This document shows, piece after piece, positions 1 through 9,234 of a stretch of 64,000 nucleotides of DNA; position 1 is the stretch's first letter, and the number at the start of each line of letters is the position of its first letter. The notes under the pieces are model-generated. The model was not told where the DNA came from. It saw nothing but the letters and a program-made list of their open reading frames with translations, and did no database searches. The stretch is taken from positions 2,666,001-2,730,000 of the forward strand of contig NZ_CP071463.1 in NCBI RefSeq assembly GCF_017352095.1, written 5' to 3'. A program made the position numbers and the translations under genes. The DNA comes from Natrinema longum (GTDB taxonomy: Archaea > Halobacteriota > Halobacteria > Halobacteriales > Natrialbaceae).

Positions 1-1007
1 ATCCGACGCGGGATGCGAGCGACCCGCGGGACGTCTCGCTGAACCGTCTCCGGGCCCGCGTTCCGGACTTCTCGCCGGACCTGCTCGCCGACACCGCCGG
101 CGCGAGCGTTCGTCGATCGCTCGAGCGCTGGATCCGACGGACGGACCTGAAAGGCCGGATCGCTCGCGACGAGGACTGGATCGACGCCCGCGAGGGGTAC
201 GAGGGCGTCCGCCGCGTGCTCGAGATCGCCCGGTTCGTCGAGGAGACGGACCTCGTGGGGCCGGACTGGCAGGGACTGCGCCGGATGCTCCGACGGACGA
301 TTCAGTACGACGCGCCCTACGTCCACGCCGTCGAGACGCAGCCGCCGACCGGCGGCGTCACCGTCTGTGCCGTCGACGACCTGAAGTACGACTCGCGCAA
401 CGCCGTCTTCCTGCTCGATCTGATCGACGAGACCTACCCCGGCGAGCAGTTTCTCACGCAGCTGTTTCCGACGGCGTGGCTCCGGGCGATGCCGTCCTAT
501 CCCGCGGTCACGGATCCGTCGCTCGAGGCGATCACCGACACGTTCGACACCGTTGCTGCCGCCGACGTCGGGGATCCCTTCGAGAGCTATCACGCCCAGC
601 GCTCGCGCCGCCGACTCGCGCTCGGTTCCCGCGCGGCCGAACGGCTCCTCTACTGGTGTTCCTACGAACGCGGCTCCGGTGGGCTCCGTCGAACCTACGA
701 CGAGTCGCGCTATCTGAAACTGATCGAATCGACGCCCGGGCTCGCGCTCGCGGAGCGAGACGACGACGACGCCGCGATCCACGGCGAGACGAACGCGCTC
801 GACGCGCTGCTCGCCCAGCCCCGCGGCGAACTCGAGCGGGTGCTCCGGGAGGCCAGCACCGGCGGTGAGGCGGATCTCGGCGAGACGGAGACGCTGTTCG
901 AGGAGATCGCCGTCGTGCTCGAGGACGGCGACGTCGACGACGAACTCGTCGAAGCGGTCCGATCACAGTTCGAGTTCGCCGCCGGCGAGGTGGTTCGCGA
1001 TGACTGA
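1..1007 (+). CDS. C-terminal part of an AddB-like helicase/nuclease subunit (5' truncated by window)
   Basis: The frame is open from the first bases of the window, so only the C-terminal 335 or so residues are present. Around residue 120 of the visible part, a stretch with DDLKYDSRNAVFLLDLID followed by ETYPGEQF resembles the region of UvrD/AddB-type helicases where a conserved strand is followed by a GxxxxxFP-like turn. No Walker A motif is visible because the N-terminus is missing. Its stop overlaps the start of the next gene by 8 nt, which in turn overlaps a full UvrD-like helicase-nuclease. The family call rests mainly on this operon and on a weak motif; it could be a haloarchaea-specific protein instead. 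Confidence 0.5.
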   Translation, partial: PTRDASDPRDVSLNRLRARVPDFSPDLLADTAGASVRRSLERWIRRTDLKGRIARDEDWIDAREGYEGVRRVLEIARFVEETDLVGPDWQGLRRMLRRTIQYDAPYVHAVETQPPTGGVTVCAVDDLKYDSRNAVFLLDLIDETYPGEQFLTQLFPTAWLRAMPSYPAVTDPSLEAITDTFDTVAAADVGDPFESYHAQRSRRRLALGSRAAERLLYWCSYERGSGGLRRTYDESRYLKLIESTPGLALAERDDDDAAIHGETNALDALLAQPRGELERVLREASTGGEADLGETETLFEEIAVVLEDGDVDDELVEAVRSQFEFAAGEVVRDD

Positions 1008-2052
1008 CGGGACGACGACCGCCGAGTCGCTCTCCGTCGCGGGGCTCAGATCCGCGCTGCACTGTCCCCGGCGGTACGAACTCGCTCACGTCCACGGGAT
1101 CGAGGGCGACGAGGAGGACGCGATCGGCGACCGCGTGGCGCTGCTTCGGACCGCGATCTGTGACGCGCTTCGGAGCGGTGAGACGAACCGCGAGAAGTTC
1201 GAGGTCGTCGCCCGCGATCGACTCTCGGCGCTGTGGACCGACCACGAGGAATCGTTCCACTCCCGTGCCCAGCGTCGCCACGAACGACGGGTGCTCGAGG
1301 CGACGCTCGCCGCGTACGTCGAACGCGTCGGCGGCGACCACGCCAGGGGGATCGAGCGGCTGGCTGCCGACGCGACCCGCGGCGACCTGATCGGGCCGGA
1401 ACTGTCGCTCTCGAGCACGCTCGAGTGCCCCGAACCGGACGGCGGAGCGGAACCCGACCGCGAGGGGGAGACGGTGACGATCGATGCCACGGTCGACTAC
1501 GTCTACGGCGACGGCTCGTCGATCGTCGGCGTCCGGTTCGTCCCGACGCTCGCACCGCTTGGCTCCCTGCGCTACCGCTCGGAGTGGGCGGGCGACGTGG
1601 CGGAGCGATTTACCGACCACTTCGATACCGATTCGGACGCGTTCGAGCCGGACTCCGTCGGCTCGCTCTTCGAAACTGCAGTCGTCCTCGACGGGCTCCG
1701 CCGGCTCCGGGACCGCCTCGAGCTCGGCGACCGGACCTGTCGCTACGTCCAGATTCCGCTGGCCGATCGGTCGGCGACGGCGGTGAACTGGGTGCGAGAG
1801 ACCGTCGAGACGAGCCTCGAGGTCGTCGATCTCACCGACGTCTACGTCGATCACCACACCTACGGAATGACACACGATCATCGAAACGGAACCGTCGACG
1901 ACCGGCTCGGACGGGTCGCTTCGAGCCTGCTGTCCGGCCCCTACGACCCGTCCGATCGATGGGATCGGATCGCGGACCACGCCTGTCCGACGTGTGACTA
2001 CACCGTCTGCTGTCAGGACTACATCGCAGGGGAGGTGCGGTTCGATGGGTGA
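1000..2052 (+). CDS. PD-(D/E)XK nuclease-like protein with Cas4/AddB-type cysteine cluster
   Basis: The product is 350 residues. C22 lies in an N-terminal HCPRRYEL motif, and a C-terminal CPTCDYTVCC cluster (C329, C332, C337, C338) follows, the arrangement of Fe-S stapled RecB-family nucleases such as Cas4 and AddB. The nuclease core looks degenerate: an aspartate is present in IDATVDY near residue 165, but the expected DxK or ExK strand reads SIVGVRF. It may therefore bind DNA or act structurally rather than cut. The ATG at 1000 overlaps the preceding gene, and the stop overlaps the next start by 8 nt, so the three genes are very likely one transcript. Confidence 0.6.
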   Translation: MTDGTTTAESLSVAGLRSALHCPRRYELAHVHGIEGDEEDAIGDRVALLRTAICDALRSGETNREKFEVVARDRLSALWTDHEESFHSRAQRRHERRVLEATLAAYVERVGGDHARGIERLAADATRGDLIGPELSLSSTLECPEPDGGAEPDREGETVTIDATVDYVYGDGSSIVGVRFVPTLAPLGSLRYRSEWAGDVAERFTDHFDTDSDAFEPDSVGSLFETAVVLDGLRRLRDRLELGDRTCRYVQIPLADRSATAVNWVRETVETSLEVVDLTDVYVDHHTYGMTHDHRNGTVDDRLGRVASSLLSGPYDPSDRWDRIADHACPTCDYTVCCQDYIAGEVRFDG

Positions 2053-5000
2053 CGACCCACGGCGAGAGAGCAGCGGCGGACAGGATCTCGAGCCGGGAGC
2101 AGATCCGGACGACGATACGTTCGACACGGCAGCGACCGCCGGACTCGCGTCCGCCGACGAGATCGAGCCGAAAGGGAATCAGAAGGCAGTCATCGACAGC
2201 CGCGCAGCCTGTACGTCCGTCGACGCGGGTGCCGGCACCGGGAAGACGACGACGATGCTCGTCCGGATCGAGCGCGCCATCGAACGAGGCGAGGTCGATC
2301 CCGAGGACGTACTCGTGTTGACGTTCGCGAACGAAGCCGCCGCGAGCATCCGGACGGCGGTCGGGGAGCGGCTCGATCCCGACGCAGCAGCCGCGATCGA
2401 CGTCTACACCTACCACTCCTTCTGTTACCGACTCGTCCGCGAGTACGCCTACTACCTCGGCTACTCGCCCGAGTTCGACGTCGTGACCGAACGGGACCGC
2501 CGTCGGATCATCGGTCGCCTGCTCGCCGAGAACGACTACGACTTCGCGGCTGCGTCGACCCGAAACGACGGTTCGCCGACCGATCTCGTCGACGCGGTCG
2601 ATCGGTTCATCCAGGCGATGAGCCAGGAGAACATCACGCCCGACGACCTGCAGTCGGGGCTGCCACCGGTTCGTACCCTCGAGCTGTGCAACGAGTTCGT
2701 CCTCTGGCTCGAGCGCACGGCTCGCGAGGAGCTCTCCTTCGACAACGAGGCGCTGCGCTACTTCAACCGGGAGGAGTACCTCGAGACGGCCCGGGAGTCG
2801 CTGGTCGACTACGGCAAACTCGTCTCCTACTGCCGGGAGAAAATCGCGGAGGCACCGGACGCGTTCCGCGAGGACGATCTGGTTCGGGAGATCGATCGCT
2901 ACCTCCGGGTCCTCCAGCAGTGCGTGACGAACACGATCGAGGCGCTCTCGCTGGACGACCGGACGACGAAACACCTGCCGCGGGCGCTGTTCGGGAACGA
3001 AATCTGGGGGGCGGCGACGAGCCGGATCGAACAGACCCCCTTCGGCCGGCTGAAACACGCCGTCGAGTTCCTCCGGCTGGCCCGCCACTACGCCGACGTC
3101 TACGCGGACTATCACGACCACCTCGAGGCCGAGCGGACGATGGACTTCGACGAGCTGGTACGGACGGCGACCGGACTGCTCGACGACGACGCGATCGCTG
3201 ACGAAATCACGGGCCAGTGGACGCAGGTCTACTGCGACGAGTTTCAGGACACCGATGGGACCCAGTTTTCGCTGCTCACCGAGCTCACCGACGGCCCCGA
3301 TCGGCCGGATCTGCTCGCGATCGGCGACAAGGACCAGGCGATCTACGGCTGGCGCGGCACCGACCGCGAGGGACTCGATCGGCTGGCCGACGCCTACGAC
3401 GACCACGAGGCGATCGAACTCGAGCTCAACTTCCGGTCGCGACAGGAGATTCTCGATCTGACCAACGCCTGCGATTACGGCCCCCAGTCCTCGAAGACGC
3501 TGCGGGAGGACGGCCGGACGGCCGGAACGTACGACGAGTCGGAGCCGTCGGACCGCGTCGTCAAAGTCGAGAGCGACGAGATCCCCCAATCGACGGCGAC
3601 ACAGGTCGCGACGACGGTCTCGCGGCTCCTCAACGGCGCGGCCGACAACGTCCCCCAGCGCTCGCTGGGCGATCTCGCGATCATCGTTCGGACGAACCGC
3701 CACGCACAGGCGGTCGCCGATGAACTCCGGAACCTGCAGATCCCCTACGAGATCTCCGGCTCGCCGCGTGGCGAGATTTCGCCCGGGATCCAGACCGTGG
3801 TTTCGTATCTCCGGGTGCTCGTCGAGCCGGACGCGGACGCTCACCTCCGGCGCGTGTTACTCTCTCGCTACCGACTCACCGAGGCGGATCTCGCGACGCT
3901 GCAGAGCCAAAGCGAGAGCTTGTACGACGCGGTGGGAGACCCCGATCCGGACGTCGAGTTCGAGCACCCGGAGCGGCTCGCGAACGCTCGGGAGCACCTC
4001 GCGACCCTCGAGCGATTCCGGGACGTCTACCCGCTGTCGGGATTCCTTCGTCGGTTTCGGGACCTCACTCGGATCGAATGGTTCTGCTCGAGCGACGAGA
4101 GCGCGCAGTTCGACCGGATCGAGCGCTTCGTCGAGGCCTACGGCGCTGACGCCGTCGTCCAGTCGCTCTCGACCGAGTTCGTGGACGCGTTGGCGTCGAC
4201 GTTACAAAGCGGGGGCAGCGATCGAACCCGCGGAACGCGGTCCGCGGACAGCGTCGACGTGATGACGGTCCACCAGGCCAAGGGCCTCGAGTTCGATACC
4301 GTTCTCGTCCCCTACCTCTCGGACGAGGAGTGGTGTGTCGACGGCGACTACGTCGAACGAGCCCGCTACCGGTTGCTGGCCGCGACGCTCGACGCCGAGA
4401 TCGAGTCGCCGTTGCTCGCCGATCTCGCCGCCGAGCGGGTCGGCGAGGAGTGGCGGGTGCTCCACGTCGCGCTCACGCGAGCCGAGAACCACCTGTTCCT
4501 GTTTGGCTCCGACTACGAGTACGACGGCGCGGACGACGAGCTGGCGGCGTCGACGGCCGAGGCCTGCCTGGCGAGCGAGATCGAGTGGTCGGTGACCGGC
4601 CAGCGGATGGATCTCTGGTCGTCGCTGACCGAGAGCTTCCAGCAGGTGCGAGAGAACTACCCCGAAACGGTCGTCGACCGGACGACCGAGATCGCCGCAT
4701 CCGCCGGGGAGAGCCCCGGAACCATCACCTACTACGCCGACTACGGTGATCGCCCGGTCGAGCCCCTCGAGACGCGTGAGGCGATCGAGACGGTCCACCG
4801 ACTGGGGCGGCAGCTTCGCGACGGCACGCTGTTACCGGCTGCCGATGCCGCGAGCACCGCTCGACTCGAGGACACCGCCGACGATCGCTCGAGTGGGCTT
4901 TGGGTCCCCAGCGGCCGTCGATCGTCCGCGCTGACGACCGATACGGTTCGATTCCCCGTCGAAACGCTCGCGAGCGCGACCGAGCTTCCCGTCGCGATGC

Positions 5001-5788
5001 GCCACAGCTACTCCGCGATGGACACACACGACACCTGTGCCCGGAAACACTACCTCGATCACGTCGTTCGAGCGATCGACGATCCGCTCGAATCGATCGA
5101 GGCGGACGGGACGGTCACGCCGACGGCCGACGACTCGGCGTCGCGAATCGTCGGTACGGTCTTCCACGATGTCGCCGAGGAGGCCTTCCATCGCGAGTAT
5201 GGGACGCTCGAGGCGTGGCGGGAAGCCGCCCTGCGTCAGCTCACCGCACGAGACTTGCTCGCGCACCGTGAGGCCGTCTTCGCCTGTATCGACCGGTACT
5301 TCGAGGCGAGCGCGCCCGGGTTCGACCGGCCGGTCGCCGAGTGGGACGCCATCGCTGCGGAGTTACCCTTCTCGCTCGAGAACGTGACCGGCGTGACCGG
5401 GGACGTCGTCGGCTACGTCGACTCGATCAGGCGGCTTCCGGACGGCGGGCTCGCGGTCCTCGACTACAAGGCGACTGCGGGGCGGATCGACCCCGGCGAT
5501 GCAGTCCAGTTGTCGCTCTACCTGCGGGCTTGTGAGAACCGGTTCGACGAACCCGTCTCGACCGTCGGCTACGTCTACGTCGGCGACGTCGACGGTCCGC
5601 GCGTCGACCTTCTCGAGCCCGAGGAGCTTCCCTCGTGGGAGTCGGTAGTCGAAACGCTCGCGGCGGTCGACGAGCCGTCGTTCTCCGAGACGACGCCGGG
5701 CGACCACTGCCGGCACTGTCCGCATCGGTCGCTTGGCTGCGGGCCGGCAGAATACGCCCACGGTGGAGACGGTTCGGAAGACGGCTGA
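2045..5788 (+). CDS. UvrD/AddA-like SF1 helicase fused to a C-terminal PD-(D/E)XK nuclease
   Basis: The product is 1247 residues. Helicase motifs are complete: Walker A DAGAGTGKTTTM (K67), motif II DEFQDTD, motif III with GDKDQAIYGWRG, motif V TVHQAKGLEFD and motif VI VALTRAENHLFLF. The last 250 residues form a nuclease domain with GYVDSIRR and VLDYKA as catalytic strands and cysteines C998, C1222, C1225 and C1232 in the Fe-S staple pattern. Known relatives process DNA double-strand ends for homologous recombination. With the two upstream genes it forms an AddAB-like complex in layout (inference). The start at 2045 is chosen because it overlaps the previous stop; the frame extends upstream without other support. 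Confidence 0.88.
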   Translation: MGDDPRRESSGGQDLEPGADPDDDTFDTAATAGLASADEIEPKGNQKAVIDSRAACTSVDAGAGTGKTTTMLVRIERAIERGEVDPEDVLVLTFANEAAASIRTAVGERLDPDAAAAIDVYTYHSFCYRLVREYAYYLGYSPEFDVVTERDRRRIIGRLLAENDYDFAAASTRNDGSPTDLVDAVDRFIQAMSQENITPDDLQSGLPPVRTLELCNEFVLWLERTAREELSFDNEALRYFNREEYLETARESLVDYGKLVSYCREKIAEAPDAFREDDLVREIDRYLRVLQQCVTNTIEALSLDDRTTKHLPRALFGNEIWGAATSRIEQTPFGRLKHAVEFLRLARHYADVYADYHDHLEAERTMDFDELVRTATGLLDDDAIADEITGQWTQVYCDEFQDTDGTQFSLLTELTDGPDRPDLLAIGDKDQAIYGWRGTDREGLDRLADAYDDHEAIELELNFRSRQEILDLTNACDYGPQSSKTLREDGRTAGTYDESEPSDRVVKVESDEIPQSTATQVATTVSRLLNGAADNVPQRSLGDLAIIVRTNRHAQAVADELRNLQIPYEISGSPRGEISPGIQTVVSYLRVLVEPDADAHLRRVLLSRYRLTEADLATLQSQSESLYDAVGDPDPDVEFEHPERLANAREHLATLERFRDVYPLSGFLRRFRDLTRIEWFCSSDESAQFDRIERFVEAYGADAVVQSLSTEFVDALASTLQSGGSDRTRGTRSADSVDVMTVHQAKGLEFDTVLVPYLSDEEWCVDGDYVERARYRLLAATLDAEIESPLLADLAAERVGEEWRVLHVALTRAENHLFLFGSDYEYDGADDELAASTAEACLASEIEWSVTGQRMDLWSSLTESFQQVRENYPETVVDRTTEIAASAGESPGTITYYADYGDRPVEPLETREAIETVHRLGRQLRDGTLLPAADAASTARLEDTADDRSSGLWVPSGRRSSALTTDTVRFPVETLASATELPVAMRHSYSAMDTHDTCARKHYLDHVVRAIDDPLESIEADGTVTPTADDSASRIVGTVFHDVAEEAFHREYGTLEAWREAALRQLTARDLLAHREAVFACIDRYFEASAPGFDRPVAEWDAIAAELPFSLENVTGVTGDVVGYVDSIRRLPDGGLAVLDYKATAGRIDPGDAVQLSLYLRACENRFDEPVSTVGYVYVGDVDGPRVDLLEPEELPSWESVVETLAAVDEPSFSETTPGDHCRHCPHRSLGCGPAEYAHGGDGSEDG

Positions 5789-5890
5789 GAACGGACCGGA
5801 GTAGTCGGAGCGCCCGTCGGTCACAGCCAGCCGTCCTCGCCAGTCATCTCGTCTCCACACGACGAAAACGGGGACCGATAGGGTCGCTGA

Positions 5891-8482
5891 CTACGGCTCC
5901 CACTCGAACCGTTCCGGATCGCGCGTCGCAAGCGCCGTCCGGACCGCGGCGACGTTCTCCGCGGCGTCGTGAACGCGGACGATATCCGCCCCCCGATCGG
6001 CCGCCAGGGCGGTCGCCGCGACGGTCGCCTCGAGTCGGTCGCCGGCCTCGCGGCCGACCTGTGCGAACATGGACTTGTGGGAGTGGCCGAAGAGAACCGG
6101 ACAGCCCAGCGCGTGGAACTCGTCGATCCGATCGAGGAGCTCGAAGTTCTCGCTCGCGGACTTGCCGAACCCGATGCCGGGGTCGACGATGATCTGGTTC
6201 CGGTCGAGTCCGGCCTTCTCGGCCAGCAGGATGCGTTCGGAGAGCTGGTCGATCACGTCCGCGACGACGTCGTCGTACTCGATATCGCGGTCCGGGACGA
6301 CCGGCGCGTCGATACTGTGCATCACGACCAGTCCCGCGTCGTGGTCGGCCGCGACGAAGCGCATCTCGGGGTCCTCGAGCCCCGAAACGTCGTTGATGAT
6401 GTCGGCACCGGCCTCGAGGGCGGCGTCGGCGACGACGGCTCGGCGGGTGTCGACCGAAATCAGCGCGTCGAGGTCGGCGACCCGTTCGATCACGGGGACG
6501 ACCCGATCCAGTTCCTCGTCGACCGAGACGGGGTCGGCACCCGGTCGCGTCGACTCCCCCCCGATATCGATCACGTCGACGTCGGCCGCGACCATCGCCT
6601 CGGCGCGGGCCACGGCGTCCTCGAGGGCGTCGTACTCGCCGCCGTCGTGGAAGCTATCGGGAGTGACGTTCAGGATACCCATGACGGCCGTCCGATCCGA
6701 CCAGGGAGCGGGTGGGCCACTCGAGTCGGCGGTCCGCCAGTCGGGCCGGGCCGGCCCGCGTTCCGTCCCCGCCGTCTCCGCGTCGCCGTCGATCGTGGTC
6801 CCGGCTTCGGCATCGATCACCGCGTCGTCGCCGACACCGGTTCCGGCATCGATCTCGAGGGTGTCCCGCAACGTTCGAGCGATATCGGTGACGCCCTCGG
6901 GACGGCTCCGGTCCTCGAGGCGTTCGACCAGCGTCTCGAACTGTGCGAGCGTTCCCATCAACACGGCGTCGACGGTCTCCTCGTCCCGGTCGAGACCCGA
7001 GAGGGCACACTCCCCGCCGAGGCGCAGCAGTTCCTCCTTCAGGACGGTCGCCTGTCGATCCCGCAGTGCAGTCCTGACGACCCGGTGGACGGCGTCGCCG
7101 TCCAGTCGGTCGACGTCGTCGCCGGCGACGTTTGCCTCCTCGAGGGCGTCGCGAGCGTCCGCCCGGTCGCGGATCCGCTTTGGAACGTCGGTGCGGGTCC
7201 ACCGCGAGCGTGCCTCCGCCACTGCGTACAGCGACCCGGTCACGAGCACGCAGTCGTCGCTCCCGGCGTCGCCGAGCGCGGACGCGAGGGCATCCGCCAC
7301 GGCGGCCTCGGTACGGACCGTTCCGGCACCGCCGTCGGCGAAGACGTCGGCGAGGACGGCCCGGTCCTCGGCGCGATCGAGTGCGGGCTCGGTCGTCACG
7401 ACCGTATCCGGCGTCGGCAACGTGGCGGCCATCTCGCGGTGGTCCTTGTCGTGCATCGCCCCGAAGACGAGGTGGAGACGGTCGTACTCGTACGTGCCGA
7501 GGGTCTCGGCGAGCCCCTCGCAGGCACCCGGATTGTGCGCGCCATCCAACACGACCAGCGGGTCGGTGTCGAGTACCTCGAACCGACCGGGCCAGTGGGC
7601 ACTTCGCAGTCCGCGTGTGAGGGCCGCATCCGACACGTCGCCGACCTGTCGGGCGAGGACGGCAGCGATACCCGCGTTTTCGGCCTGATGTTCGCCCAGC
7701 AGCGGAAGCCGCGTCTCGAGGTCCCACTCGCCCGCGTCGACCGAGACGGCGGCCTCGGTGTGGTTGGTGCGGCCACCGTATTCGACGCTGACGTCCGGTT
7801 GTGCCCCCGCGTCGCCGCCATCGGCTACGTCCCGCCCGACGGTCACCACGTCACCGGCCACGTCACGGATCGCCTCGAGTGGCCCCCCAGTGACGCCGGT
7901 CACGAGCGGCGCGTCGGTCGGGGCGACGTGGGCCTTGTCGCGGGCGATCTCCGCGACGGTATCGCCGAGAATGCCCGTGTGTTCGAGGGTCACGCTCGTG
8001 ACCGCGCTCGCGACGGGATCGACGACGCTCGTGGCGTCGTACTTGCCGCCAATACCGACCTCGAGGACGGCGATATCGACGTTCTCACGCCCGAACTGCC
8101 ACAGCGCCATGGCGGTCATGGTTTCGAAAAAGGTCGGTGACTCGCCGTCGGCACCGCGGGCCGTGACGTACTCGCCGACGGTCTCGACGTACTCCCGGAC
8201 CGCCGTCCGAGGGATCTTCCGGCCGTCGACGCGAATTCGTTCGCGGAGGTCGTCGAGATGCGGCGAGGTGTAGAGGCCGACGGAGTAGCCAGCCTCCCGC
8301 AGGGTCCGCTCGAGCAGTCGTGCCGTGCTCCCTTTCCCGTTGGAGCCGGCGATCTGGACGCAGTCGACGGCATCGTGGGGGTTCTCGAGGTGGGCCAGCA
8401 GGCGGGCCGTCGACTCCGTCCCCGGCTTTGGGCGGAACCGCCGCAGATCGAAGAGGAAATCCGCCGCCTCGTGATACTCCAT
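5891..8482 (-). CDS. folCP: Bifunctional folylpolyglutamate/dihydrofolate synthase and dihydropteroate synthase
   Basis: This 863-residue protein is the haloarchaeal FolC-FolP fusion. The N-terminal half is a Mur-ligase type FolC, with IAGSNGKGSTARLL as the ATP loop near residue 43 and a LDGAHNPGA motif. A linker of about 120 residues follows, then dihydropteroate synthase with MGILNVTPDSFHDGG, IDIGGESTRPGA and DPGIGFGKS pterin-binding motifs. It joins pterin to p-aminobenzoate and adds glutamate, in the cytosol. The start is placed at the MEYHEAADFLFDLRRF methionine, where FolC homology begins; 38 further upstream codons look non-coding. It stands alone and converges with the repair operon. 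Confidence 0.93.
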   Translation of the reverse strand: MEYHEAADFLFDLRRFRPKPGTESTARLLAHLENPHDAVDCVQIAGSNGKGSTARLLERTLREAGYSVGLYTSPHLDDLRERIRVDGRKIPRTAVREYVETVGEYVTARGADGESPTFFETMTAMALWQFGRENVDIAVLEVGIGGKYDATSVVDPVASAVTSVTLEHTGILGDTVAEIARDKAHVAPTDAPLVTGVTGGPLEAIRDVAGDVVTVGRDVADGGDAGAQPDVSVEYGGRTNHTEAAVSVDAGEWDLETRLPLLGEHQAENAGIAAVLARQVGDVSDAALTRGLRSAHWPGRFEVLDTDPLVVLDGAHNPGACEGLAETLGTYEYDRLHLVFGAMHDKDHREMAATLPTPDTVVTTEPALDRAEDRAVLADVFADGGAGTVRTEAAVADALASALGDAGSDDCVLVTGSLYAVAEARSRWTRTDVPKRIRDRADARDALEEANVAGDDVDRLDGDAVHRVVRTALRDRQATVLKEELLRLGGECALSGLDRDEETVDAVLMGTLAQFETLVERLEDRSRPEGVTDIARTLRDTLEIDAGTGVGDDAVIDAEAGTTIDGDAETAGTERGPARPDWRTADSSGPPAPWSDRTAVMGILNVTPDSFHDGGEYDALEDAVARAEAMVAADVDVIDIGGESTRPGADPVSVDEELDRVVPVIERVADLDALISVDTRRAVVADAALEAGADIINDVSGLEDPEMRFVAADHDAGLVVMHSIDAPVVPDRDIEYDDVVADVIDQLSERILLAEKAGLDRNQIIVDPGIGFGKSASENFELLDRIDEFHALGCPVLFGHSHKSMFAQVGREAGDRLEATVAATALAADRGADIVRVHDAAENVAAVRTALATRDPERFEWEP

Positions 8483-8648
8483 ATAGGAATAGGAGAGGCC
8501 GACCGTTTTTGAGTATTCTGTTCGGACGCCGTCGCTACCGCCCACCCGTCGCGGGCGTGGTCGTCGTCCGGTACACGACGGCGACCGGTGGCGCAAATAT
8601 GTTCGGGAGAAGATCGACTTCGGTGGCCGACCTCGGTTCGCCTACGGC

Positions 8649-8664
8649 TTTAGGTGGACCTAAA
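8649..8664. promoter_or_regulatory. Inverted repeat upstream of the cupin gene
   Basis: TTTAGGT and ACCTAAA are separated by GG. The repeat is centred about 32 nt before the cupin ATG, where a haloarchaeal TATA box would lie, so a bound protein would compete with promoter recognition. This is inference from position only. Confidence 0.35.
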
Positions 8665-8687
8665 CCGCCGGCCGGAGGAGATACTGT

Positions 8688-9059
8688 ATGCCAGCAACCG
8701 ATTTCGACGCCGAACGGACGTACGACGAGCATCGATTCAGCACACGGTCCGTCTTCCGGAGCGACCGAACGAAAGTGGTTCTGGGCTACTTCGAACCGGG
8801 GCAATTCATTCCGGTCCACGCCCCCGACAGCGACGTCACGATCTGTGTCCGGGCCGGTACCGGCGTCGTTCGCGAGGGGGGGACGGACCACGCCGTCGGC
8901 CCCGACGACGTGGTCGTCGTCGAGGCGGGCGTCGAGCGCGGCGTTCGAGCCGACGAAGACGGGCGACTCGAGGCACTCCTGGTCACGAGTCCGCCGCCGA
9001 CCGACGCCGAACACGACCCCGTTCGGGAGGGACTCGAGCGCGGCGTCTTCGAGCCCTGA
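8688..9059 (+). CDS. Small single-domain cupin protein
   Basis: The product is 123 residues and consists of one cupin barrel. The first cupin motif reads PGQFIPVHAPDSDVTICV near residue 39 and the second lies around PDDVVVVEAGVERGV. Metal-binding histidines are reduced to one clear candidate (H46), so metal binding is uncertain. A GGAGGAG ribosome-binding site sits 8 nt before the ATG. Cupins of this size are often small-molecule sensors or simple isomerases; no substrate can be named. It stands alone between folCP and a sensor kinase. Confidence 0.75.
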   Translation: MPATDFDAERTYDEHRFSTRSVFRSDRTKVVLGYFEPGQFIPVHAPDSDVTICVRAGTGVVREGGTDHAVGPDDVVVVEAGVERGVRADEDGRLEALLVTSPPPTDAEHDPVREGLERGVFEP

Positions 9060-9234
9060 TACGGTCCCCCCTCCCGAGCGACCGGCGACCTCGCGATCCG
9101 TCTGTGGGGTCGGCGGTACTGACTGACAGCGGTCAGTATGTGCCGCCTCCGGACGAATCGGTCCGTCCGACGGTATCCGTTGCCGAGGTGCCGCCGGCAA
9201 GAAACTTATCTCGCTCAGCACCTAGCAGGTAGAC

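Noticed and set aside
1832-3844. A 670-codon open frame opposite the UvrD-like gene
   Set aside because: The helicase motifs lie on the plus strand and the antisense product has the typical repetitive Arg/Val composition of a shadow.
5969-8140. A 723-codon open frame opposite folCP
   Set aside because: No domain is visible; folCP has complete catalytic motifs over the same region.
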